A stretch of 7,271 nt of DNA. Source: Syntrophomonadaceae bacterium. GTDB taxonomy: Bacteria > Bacillota > Syntrophomonadia > Syntrophomonadales > Syntrophothermaceae. The notes below the pieces were generated by a model. The model was not told the origin of the DNA, ran no database searches, and saw only the letters and a program-made list of their open reading frames with translations. The stretch is from NCBI GenBank assembly GCA_029907055.1, contig JARYMO010000071.1, forward strand, positions 1 through 7,271, read 5' to 3'. The position numbers and the translations under genes were made by a program. Positions 1 through 7,271 of this stretch are shown here, in pieces (position 1 is the first letter of the stretch; every line of letters starts with the position of its first letter).

Positions 1-553
1 CCTGTTTAGGCTCCCGGAAGTGTTCAGCCTGGCCGAGGAGGCGGCAGACCTCGACGGCGTGTGGGCGGTCATGGCCGCGGCACTGGACCAGGCCTTGCGA
101 GAAGTACTGACCATGCGCGAAACGGAAGGAGAAAACCTCCGCCGCGATCTGTTGGGACGGACGCGACTGATCGAGGACTTTGTGGAGACCATCGCCGGTC
201 GGGCGCGCGACGTGCCAGCCGAGCACGCGCAGCGGATGCGCAAGCGCCTCAGCGAGTTGCTCCCGGATTCCCCCTTGGACGACGTCCGCTTGGCACAGGA
301 AGTGGCGATTTTTGCCGATCGGGCGAGCATTGACGAGGAAGTGGTGAGGCTGCGCAGCCACCTGCAGCAGTTCACCGCCTTGCTGGCGGGCGGGGGAGCG
401 GTGGGGCGCAAGGCCGACTTCGTGGTGCAGGAGATGTTCAGGGAAACGAACACCATCGGTTCCAAGGCCAACGACAGCATCATCGCCGGCCTGGTGGTGG
501 AGGTCAAGGCAGAACTGGAACGGGTGCGGGAACAGTTACAGAACATCGAGTGA
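1..553 (+). CDS. yicC: YicC/YloC family endoribonuclease, C-terminal part (5' end outside window)
   Basis: The reading frame is open from base 2 to the TGA at 551-553 and gives 183 residues. The GTG at 20 is an internal valine codon: the residues before it (LFRLPEVFSL) already fit the family, so the gene starts upstream of the window. The family usually has about 290 residues, so roughly the last 60% is present. The C-terminal DUF1732 region is clear: the run from ADRASIDEE through RLRSHLQQF, GRKADF, QEMFRETNTIGSKAND and the ending REQLQNIE. The middle segment is helical and charged (MRETEGENLRRDLLGR). Known of the family: E. coli YicC and B. subtilis YloC are metal-dependent endoribonucleases linked to RNA decay. 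Oddity: the usual QEMNRE motif reads QEMFRE, and GRKLDF reads GRKADF. The next gene begins 39 nt downstream, as in B. subtilis. Family assignment is firm; the RNA target is not known. Confidence 0.93.
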   Translation, partial: LFRLPEVFSLAEEAADLDGVWAVMAAALDQALREVLTMRETEGENLRRDLLGRTRLIEDFVETIAGRARDVPAEHAQRMRKRLSELLPDSPLDDVRLAQEVAIFADRASIDEEVVRLRSHLQQFTALLAGGGAVGRKADFVVQEMFRETNTIGSKANDSIIAGLVVEVKAELERVREQLQNIE

Positions 554-592
554 GCGAGTCGTGGGGAGGTGGGTCCAATCCCGGGGATGAGA

Positions 593-859
593 ATGGAAAT
601 CAAGCTGGTCAATATCGGATTCGGCAACATCGTGGCCGCCAACCGCATCGTGGCCATCGTCAGCCCGGAATCAGCTCCTATCAAGCGCATCATCCAGGAA
701 GCCCGCGAGAAAGGGGCGCTGGTGGACGCGACGTATGGTCGGCGCACGCGTGCGGTCATTATCGTCGATAGCGGTCACATCATCCTGTCCGCGGTGCAGC
801 CAGAAACGGTGGCCAACCGGGTGTCCCACAAGGAGAGCCCGGGGGCGGACGAGGACTAA
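593..859 (+). CDS. remA: RemA-type DNA-binding regulator (DUF370)
   Basis: This encodes an 88-residue protein nearly identical in pattern to B. subtilis RemA (YlzA): IKLVNIGFGNIV, then IVSPESAPIKRII, DATYGRRTRAVII and ILSAVQPETVANR. In B. subtilis RemA activates extracellular-matrix and osmoprotection operons; it forms ring-like oligomers that wrap DNA, and arginines 18, 50 and 51 are important for DNA contact. Starting at ATG 593 (MEIKLVNIG) puts arginines exactly at 18, 50 and 51, which supports this start. A GGGGA at 583-587 gives a 5-nt spacing. In-frame alternatives are ATG 587 (two residues longer) and GTG 569, which lacks a properly spaced ribosome site. The tail after residue 76 is acidic and not conserved. 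It sits between the yicC-type gene and gmk, its usual place in Bacillota. The family is certain; the target operons in this organism are unknown, and a role in biofilm should not be assumed. Confidence 0.95.
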   Translation: MEIKLVNIGFGNIVAANRIVAIVSPESAPIKRIIQEAREKGALVDATYGRRTRAVIIVDSGHIILSAVQPETVANRVSHKESPGADED

Positions 860-864
860 GGTGG
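858..864 (+). promoter_or_regulatory. Ribosome binding site deciding the gmk start
   Basis: AAGGTGG overlaps the remA stop codon and lies 8 nt before TTG 873. It is the best Shine-Dalgarno match near the start of gmk and favours TTG 873 over GTG 861, which lies inside this site. A weaker GAGGA at 851-855 could serve GTG 861, so the alternative is not excluded. Confidence 0.5.
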
Positions 865-872
865 GAAGCATC

Positions 873-1514
873 TTGCGGACGCGCAGGCGGGGCATCCTGT
901 TCGTAATCTCCGGGCCCTCCGGAGTGGGGAAGGGGACCTTGCGCGAACGCCTGCTGGCCAGGGAGAGCCAGCTCGTCTACTCCATCTCTGCCACCACCCG
1001 TCTCCCCCGCCCGGGGGAACGCCATGGCCGGGAGTACTTCTTCGTCAGCCAGGCGGAGTTCGAACGCCTCATCCGCGAGCACCAACTGCTGGAATGGGCG
1101 TTCGTGTACGGTAACTACTATGGGACACCGCGCCCCTTCGTGCTGGAAACGCTGGCGCGTGGCCAGGACGTGCTGCTGGAAATCGATATCCAGGGTGCCA
1201 TGCAGATCAAGCGGCGCTTCCCGCAGGGGGTGTTCGTGTTCATCATGCCTCCCAGTATGCCAGAGCTTGCCCGGCGGCTGGCGGCGAGGGGACAGGACCC
1301 TCCCGAGACCATCGCCCGCCGGCTGGCCCAGTACGAGGAAGAAATCGGCCACGTGAAGGACTACGAATACATGGTCGTGAACGACCAGCTGGAATGTGCG
1401 GTAGACGAACTGATGGCCATCGTGACGGCCGAACGCTGCCGCGTGTCCCGGTGGATGGAGGAGGGTGACGACAGTGGTACCGCCTTCGATGAACCACCTG
1501 ATGAAGGCCAGTGA
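873..1514 (+). CDS. gmk: Guanylate kinase
   Basis: This enzyme phosphorylates GMP (and dGMP) to GDP with ATP, a cytosolic step in purine nucleotide supply. From TTG 873 the product has 213 residues, close to the usual 200-210. The Walker A P-loop GPSGVGKGT lies at residues 14-22. The GMP-binding segment follows: SISATTRLPRPGE (about 37-49), REYFFVS (53-59) and VYGNYYGTPR (78-87). Next come LLEIDIQGA (101-109) and the lid region with RRLAQYEEEI (149-158). VVNDQLECAVDEL near 168-180 matches the conserved C-terminal NDDLE-type segment. The frame stays open far upstream, but those residues overlap remA and do not look like kinase sequence. GTG 861 is a possible start, four residues longer. The last 20 or so residues (EEGDDSGTAFDEPPDEGQ) form an acidic tail translated from DNA that also carries the rpoZ ribosome site and first codons. 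Neighbours and order match B. subtilis gmk. Confidence 0.96.
   Translation: MRTRRRGILFVISGPSGVGKGTLRERLLARESQLVYSISATTRLPRPGERHGREYFFVSQAEFERLIREHQLLEWAFVYGNYYGTPRPFVLETLARGQDVLLEIDIQGAMQIKRRFPQGVFVFIMPPSMPELARRLAARGQDPPETIARRLAQYEEEIGHVKDYEYMVVNDQLECAVDELMAIVTAERCRVSRWMEEGDDSGTAFDEPPDEGQ
1457..1464 (+). promoter_or_regulatory. Ribosome binding site for rpoZ, inside the gmk 3' end
   Basis: GGAGGAGG is a near-perfect Shine-Dalgarno sequence within the gmk coding region. It touches the GTG at 1465 directly, which is too close, and lies 9 nt before the in-frame GTG at 1474. It therefore favours 1474 as the rpoZ start. Confidence 0.65.
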
Positions 1515-1674
1515 TAGCAAGTACGCGATCGTGGTGGCCGTGGCCCGGCGGGCCCGGCAACTGTCCGAGGTGCACAAGAAGGACGAGAACTGGAGGCTGT
1601 CGGGAATGGTATCGCTGGCCCTGGATGAGCTGAGCCAGGGCAAGCTGCGTATCGTGGAGAAAGGTCAGCAGTAG
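1474..1674 (+). CDS. rpoZ: DNA-directed RNA polymerase omega subunit
   Basis: This small subunit binds the beta' subunit and helps RNA polymerase assembly and stability. The 66-residue product has the omega core: MNHLMKASDSKYAIVVAVARRARQL (residues 6-30, the family's DSKY...VVAVAKRARQL region), then a short variable linker and VSLALDELSQGKLRI (46-60), matching the usual IALEEIAEGKI. Length is normal for Bacillota. GTG 1474 is chosen from ribosome-site spacing; GTG 1465 (three residues longer) and ATG 1489 (five shorter) are alternatives. The gene overlaps gmk by 41 nt in another frame, so translation may be coupled. coaBC starts 13 nt after the stop. In bacteria with (p)ppGpp control, gmk and rpoZ are often neighbours, and both products can be touched by that signal, but nothing here shows regulation directly. 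Confidence 0.93.
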   Translation: MVPPSMNHLMKASDSKYAIVVAVARRARQLSEVHKKDENWRLSGMVSLALDELSQGKLRIVEKGQQ

Positions 1675-1687
1675 GGGAGATCAGAAG

Positions 1688-2878
1688 ATGGAAGCGACCA
1701 GGACCATCGTGGTGGGAGTGACCGGCGGCATCGCCGCGTACAAGAGTGCGGAACTCGTCAGCCGCCTGCGCAAGGAGGGCTTCGCGGTCCATGTCATCAT
1801 GACCCGCAACGCGTGTCGTTTCGTGGCGCCGCTCACCTTCCGCACCCTCTCCGGCAACCCCGTGCTGTGCGACACCTTCGAGGAGGACGGGCCCTGGGCG
1901 GTGCAGCACGTGGGGGTGGCGGAGGCCGCTGACCTGCTGGTAATCGCCCCGGCCACGGCCAACATCATTGCCAAGATGGCGCACGGGTTGGCGGACGACC
2001 TCCTGTCCACCGTGGTGCTGGCCACTGCCGCCCCCGTTCTGGTGGTGCCATCCATGAACTCCACCATGCTGGTCAGTGCGGTGGTGCAGGAGAACCTGCG
2101 CACCTTGCGCCAGCGGGGGGTCACCATCCTGGAGCCGGCCGAGGGTGAACTGGCCTGCGGGGTGAGCGGCCCCGGCCGTCTGCCGGAGCCCGCCGACATC
2201 GTGGCCCGGATCCGGGAACTGCTGGCGCCTGCTGCGGACCTGGCCGGCAAAACAGTGCTCATTACCTCCGGGCCGACGCAGGAAGACATCGACCCGGTGC
2301 GGTTCATCACCAACCGCAGCAGCGGCAAGATGGGCTTCGCGCTGGCGCGGCAGGCCCTGCGGCGGGGGGCCAGGGTCCTGCTGGTGAGTGGACCGACGGC
2401 GTTGCCGGCGCCGGCGGGGGCGGAGGTGTTCTGGGTGCGCAGTGCGCGCGACATGTGTGCCCGCACCCTGGAACTGCTGCCGCAGAGTGACGTGGTCATC
2501 GGGGCGGCGGCGGTGGCGGACTACCGGCCCCGGCACGTCAGCCGGCAGAAAGTGAAGAAAGGTGACGGCGAACTGCACATCGAGCTGGAGCGCAACCCCG
2601 ATATCCTGGCCGAGGTGGCCAGGTGCAAGGGGGCGCGGGTCACGGTGGGATTTGCCGCCGAGACCGAGGATGTGCTGGCCAATGCGCGCGTCAAGATGGA
2701 GAAGAAGAAGCTGGACCTGCTGGTGGCCAACGACGTCACCATGGAGGGGGCGGGATTCGGGGTCGATACCAACGTCGCCACCATCCTCAGCCCGGACGGG
2801 CGCGCCGAGTCCCTGCCCCGCATGTCCAAGGAGCAGCTGGCAGACGAGATACTGGACCGAGTGGTGGCACTGCTGTAG
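1688..2878 (+). CDS. coaBC: Bifunctional phosphopantothenoylcysteine decarboxylase / phosphopantothenate-cysteine ligase
   Basis: This 396-residue enzyme makes 4'-phosphopantetheine for coenzyme A: CoaB joins cysteine to 4'-phosphopantothenate, and FMN-dependent CoaC decarboxylates the product. CoaC domain, residues 1-180: GVTGGIAAYKS near the N-terminus, QHVGVAEAADLLVIAPATAN with active-site His74, PSMNSTML (121-128), and ELACGVSGPGRL with Cys157. CoaB domain, about 186-396: SGPTQEDIDPVRFITNRSSGKMG (Asn209), AAAVADYRP (273-281), QKVKK (Lys288), NPDILAEV, VGFAAET and LLVANDV. These residues fall one position before E. coli Dfp His75, Cys158, Asn210 and Lys289, so the layout is the same. Oddity: the CoaC signatures PxMNxxMW and ACGD read PSMNSTML and ACGV here. 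The start is supported by GGGGAGA at 1674-1680, 7 nt upstream. The gene lies 13 nt after rpoZ, as in other Bacillota. Confidence 0.96.
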   Translation: MEATRTIVVGVTGGIAAYKSAELVSRLRKEGFAVHVIMTRNACRFVAPLTFRTLSGNPVLCDTFEEDGPWAVQHVGVAEAADLLVIAPATANIIAKMAHGLADDLLSTVVLATAAPVLVVPSMNSTMLVSAVVQENLRTLRQRGVTILEPAEGELACGVSGPGRLPEPADIVARIRELLAPAADLAGKTVLITSGPTQEDIDPVRFITNRSSGKMGFALARQALRRGARVLLVSGPTALPAPAGAEVFWVRSARDMCARTLELLPQSDVVIGAAAVADYRPRHVSRQKVKKGDGELHIELERNPDILAEVARCKGARVTVGFAAETEDVLANARVKMEKKKLDLLVANDVTMEGAGFGVDTNVATILSPDGRAESLPRMSKEQLADEILDRVVALL

Positions 2879-2908
2879 GAACAACCAGGTCAGAAGGAGT
2901 GGAATGAG

Positions 2909-4099
2909 ATGGTCAAGCAGCTGTTTACTTCCGAGTCGGTGACCGAGGGGCACCCGGACAAGATCGCGGACCAGATCTCCGATGCCGTACTGGACGCCAT
3001 CTACACCGAGGACCCCATGGGACGGGTGGCCTGTGAGACCCTGGTCACCACCGGCCTGGTCCTGGTAGCAGGAGAGATCACCACCACGTGCTACGTGGAT
3101 ATCCCGCGCCTGGCCCGGGAGACCATCCGCGAGATCGGTTACACGCGGGCCAAGTACGGCTTCGACTGCGACACCTGTGCCGTCATCACCTCCATCGACG
3201 AACAGTCCCCGGACATCGCGCTGGGGGTGGACCGGGCGCTGGAGGCCAAGATGGGGGAGATGAGCGACGAGCAGCTGGAAGCCATTGGTGCGGGAGACCA
3301 GGGGATGATGTTCGGCTATGCCACCAACGAGACGGCGGAGCTGATGCCACTGCCCATCCTGATGGCCCACAAGATGGCCATGCGCCTGGCGGAAGTGCGC
3401 AAGCAGGGCATCGTGCCCTACCTGCGCCCGGACGGCAAGACCCAGGTCACGGTGGAGTACGAGAACGACCGGCCGGTGCGCATCCACACCGTGGTCATCT
3501 CGGCCCAGCACCACCCTGACGTGTCGGTTTCCACCATCCGCGAAGACCTCATCGAACACGTGGCCAAGGCAGTGGCGCCGCCGGAAATGCTGGACGACAA
3601 GACGCGCTACCTCATCAACCCCACCGGTCGCTTCGTCATCGGCGGGCCGCAGGGGGACTCCGGGCTCACCGGCCGCAAGATCATGGTCGACAGCTACGGA
3701 GGGATGGCCCGGCACGGAGGCGGCGCCTTCTCCGGCAAGGACCCCACCAAGGTCGACCGCTCGGCGACCTATGCCGCCCGGTACGTGGCCAAGAACCTGG
3801 TGGCGGCAGGCATCGCTGACCGCATCGAGATCCAGCTGGCCTACGCCATCGGGGTGGCGAGGCCCATCTCGCTGTCGGTGAACACCTTCGGCACTGGCAG
3901 GCTGGATGACGCGCGCATCATCGACCTCATCAACCAGGTCTTCGACCTGCGGCCGGCAGCGATTATCCGCGATCTCGACCTGCGCCGCCCCATCTACCGC
4001 AAGACCGCCGCCTACGGACATTTCGGGCGGGAGGATGCCGATTTCACCTGGGAGAGAACCGACCGGGCCCAGCAGTTGCGCCAGCTGGCAGGCCTGTAG
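2909..4099 (+). CDS. metK: S-adenosylmethionine synthetase
   Basis: This enzyme forms S-adenosylmethionine from methionine and ATP, releasing phosphate and pyrophosphate. The 396-residue product has normal length and all the usual landmarks: SESVTEGHPDKIADQISDA with the ATP-site HPDK at 15-18, SIDEQSPDIA (95-104), signature one GAGDQGMMFGYA (127-138), PYLRPDGKTQV (170-180), HHPD (201-204), GGPQGDSGLTGRKIMVD (245-261), and signature two GGGAFSGKDPTKVDRSA (270-286). The C-terminus KTAAYGHFGREDADFTWE is also canonical. ATG 2909 is preceded by AAGGAG (2894-2899) at 9-nt spacing. It starts 30 nt after coaBC, so it is probably read from the same transcript; that gap cannot hold a SAM riboswitch. 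B. subtilis does not have metK in this cluster. A hairpin follows the stop codon. Confidence 0.98.
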   Translation: MVKQLFTSESVTEGHPDKIADQISDAVLDAIYTEDPMGRVACETLVTTGLVLVAGEITTTCYVDIPRLARETIREIGYTRAKYGFDCDTCAVITSIDEQSPDIALGVDRALEAKMGEMSDEQLEAIGAGDQGMMFGYATNETAELMPLPILMAHKMAMRLAEVRKQGIVPYLRPDGKTQVTVEYENDRPVRIHTVVISAQHHPDVSVSTIREDLIEHVAKAVAPPEMLDDKTRYLINPTGRFVIGGPQGDSGLTGRKIMVDSYGGMARHGGGAFSGKDPTKVDRSATYAARYVAKNLVAAGIADRIEIQLAYAIGVARPISLSVNTFGTGRLDDARIIDLINQVFDLRPAAIIRDLDLRRPIYRKTAAYGHFGREDADFTWERTDRAQQLRQLAGL

Positions 4100-4131
4100 G
4101 TGTTGCCGGGAGTTGCCGCGATACTGAACGG

Positions 4132-4156
4132 AAGCCGGGCCCTCGCGGCCCGGTTT
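4132..4156 (+). terminator. GC-rich hairpin after metK, possible weak terminator or attenuator
   Basis: The sequence AAGCCGGGCC, a 5-nt loop CTCGC, then GGCCCGGTTT can form a 10-bp stem with one G-U pair and seven consecutive G-C pairs. The T run at its end is only three bases and is mostly used in the stem, followed by CGTGCATC, so it lacks the long U tract of a strong intrinsic terminator. It is the only strong hairpin I see in the 82-nt gap between metK (stop 4097-4099) and priA (start 4182), the largest gap in the window. It begins 32 nt after metK and ends 25 nt before priA, leaving no room for a full promoter between it and priA. It may therefore lower read-through rather than end transcription, or protect the metK mRNA 3' end. 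Confidence 0.5.
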
Positions 4157-4165
4157 CGTGCATCC

Positions 4166-4173
4166 GGGAGGGT
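4166..4173 (+). promoter_or_regulatory. Ribosome binding site deciding the priA start
   Basis: GGGAGGGT lies 8 nt before ATG 4182. The longer in-frame alternative, GTG 4158, would lie upstream of this site and overlap the end of the hairpin region, so ATG 4182 is preferred. Confidence 0.6.
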
Positions 4174-4181
4174 GCCGGGAA

Positions 4182-6581
<2,400 letters not shown>

Positions 6582-6597
6582 GTGAGGGGAGAATGCA

Positions 6598-7056
6598 GTG
6601 GCTGTCTACCAAGTCGTGGCCGTCCCTGACGAGGTGCTGCGGACCAGGGCCAAGCCGGTGACGAAGATCAACCAGGGCGTCCTGCGCCTGCTGGAGAACA
6701 TGCGTGACACGCTGTACGAGATGGAAGGCCTGGGGCTGGCCGCCCCCCAGATCGGGGTAGGCCGGCGGGTGATTGTCTACGACGTGGGCGAGGGCCTGGT
6801 CGAAGCCATCAACCCGGTGGTAGTGGAACAGGAGGGCGAACAGACGGGGATGGAGGCCTGCCTCAGTGTGCCCAATGCCCGCGGCCGGGTGACCAGGGCC
6901 CAGCGGGTGGTGGTGGAGGCGCTCAACCGCTACGGCGAAGCCATCCGCCTGGAGGGAGAGGGGCTGGTGGCCCGGGTGCTGCAGCACGAGATCGACCACC
7001 TGGACGGCATCCTCTTCGTGGACCGGGCCGAATGGGTGGAAAGGGACCGGGCCTGA
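6598..7056 (+). CDS. def: Peptide deformylase
   Basis: This metalloenzyme removes the formyl group from the N-terminal methionine of new proteins at the ribosome. The 152-residue product is a normal length for a bacterial deformylase and carries the three family motifs: motif 1 GLGLAAPQIG (44-53), motif 2 EACLSVP (86-92, metal ligand Cys88) and motif 3 QHEIDHLDG (129-137, metal ligands His130 and His134, catalytic Glu131). Motif 2 is usually EGCLS; alanine replaces glycine here. GTG 6598 is preceded by GAGGGGAG (6584-6591) at 6-nt spacing. ATG 6593 is in a different frame and gives no deformylase sequence. It sits 16 nt after priA and one base before fmt, whose product adds the formyl group that this enzyme removes. 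Activity is expected from the intact metal ligands. Confidence 0.97.
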   Translation: MAVYQVVAVPDEVLRTRAKPVTKINQGVLRLLENMRDTLYEMEGLGLAAPQIGVGRRVIVYDVGEGLVEAINPVVVEQEGEQTGMEACLSVPNARGRVTRAQRVVVEALNRYGEAIRLEGEGLVARVLQHEIDHLDGILFVDRAEWVERDRA

Positions 7057-7057
7057 G

Positions 7058-7271
7058 GTGCGCATCGTTTTCCTGGGCACGGCCGACTTCGCGGTCCCCT
7101 CGCTGTACCGGCTGATCATGGCTGGCCATGACGTGGCGCTGGTGGTCACCCAGCCCGACCGTCCGCGCGGCCGCGGCCGGCGCCCCGGGGTGTCGCCGGT
7201 CAAGGAGATGGCCCAGCGCTTTGGTATCCCCGTGTACCAGCCGGAGCGTATCAGGGCAGCGGAGGCGGTGG
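7058..7271 (+). CDS. fmt: Methionyl-tRNA formyltransferase, N-terminal part (continues past window)
   Basis: This enzyme transfers a formyl group from 10-formyltetrahydrofolate to Met-tRNA(fMet), making the initiator tRNA. The first 71 residues are visible and match the N-terminal Rossmann-like domain: MRIVFLGTADFAVPSL (1-16), AGHDVALVVTQPDRPRGRG (about 22-40), SPVKEMAQRFGIPVYQPERI. The usual GTPDFAVP reads GTADFAVP. The full protein is normally about 310 residues, so the catalytic Asn-His-Asp region and the C-terminal domain lie beyond the window. GTG 7058 begins one base after the def stop (TGA G GTG), so translation is probably coupled to def; AAGGGA at 7041-7046 is a moderate ribosome site at 11-nt spacing. 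The def-fmt pair is common in bacteria. Confidence 0.96.
   Translation, partial: MRIVFLGTADFAVPSLYRLIMAGHDVALVVTQPDRPRGRGRRPGVSPVKEMAQRFGIPVYQPERIRAAEAV

Noticed and set aside
735..872. Longer N-terminus for guanylate kinase starting at GTG 735
   Set aside because: These codons lie within remA and give arginine-rich sequence unlike the kinase family; starts at 873 or 861 give the normal length.
4100..4131. Possible promoter (TTGCCG at 4103-4108 and GATACT at 4120-4125) before priA
   Set aside because: The spacing is only 11 nt and both boxes match weakly. The repeated GTTGCCG looks like chance in GC-rich DNA.
6593..6595. ATG just before def as an alternative start
   Set aside because: It is out of frame with the deformylase motifs; GTG 6598 has a well-spaced ribosome site and gives the family N-terminus.

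Overview
The window is a GC-rich, tightly packed housekeeping gene cluster from a bacterium, with every gene on the + strand. The order is yicC-type gene, remA, gmk, rpoZ, coaBC, metK, priA, def, fmt. Apart from metK, this matches the conserved Bacillus subtilis order yloC-remA-gmk-rpoZ-coaBC-priA-def-fmt. RemA is mainly a Bacillota protein. Together with the high GC content and frequent GTG/TTG starts, this suggests a deep-branching, GC-rich member of the Bacillota (the Moorella, Thermaerobacter, Symbiobacterium or Limnochorda kind of lineage). The exact genus cannot be read from this sequence, and the organism call is inference.

Layout: 1-553 is the 3' end of a YicC/YloC endoribonuclease gene. 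593-859 is remA, a small DNA-binding regulator. 873-1514 is gmk (GMP kinase), whose 3' end overlaps rpoZ (1474-1674, RNA polymerase omega) by 41 nt. 1688-2878 is coaBC, a bifunctional coenzyme A biosynthesis enzyme. 2909-4099 is metK (S-adenosylmethionine synthetase). The largest gap, 4100-4181, holds a strong GC hairpin that could be a weak terminator or attenuator. 4182-6581 is priA (replication restart helicase). 6598-7056 is def (peptide deformylase), and 7058 to the window end is the start of fmt (Met-tRNA formyltransferase).

The genes are unrelated in pathway but all basic to growth: RNA turnover, nucleotide supply, transcription, CoA and SAM cofactor synthesis, replication restart, and the formylation/deformylation cycle of initiator methionine. 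Gaps of 1-39 nt and one overlap suggest co-transcription in at least two blocks (yicC to metK, and priA to fmt), separated or tuned by the hairpin after metK. A possible internal extended -10 promoter inside the end of priA could add expression of def-fmt.

I found no mobile element, CRISPR array, tRNA, rRNA, phage gene or defence system, and no sign of a previously undescribed system. The points worth a second look are small: metK placed inside this operon with no room for a SAM riboswitch, substitutions in two signature motifs of the CoaC domain, the gmk/rpoZ overlap, the hairpin before priA, and an AT-rich rare-codon patch that looks like a promoter.
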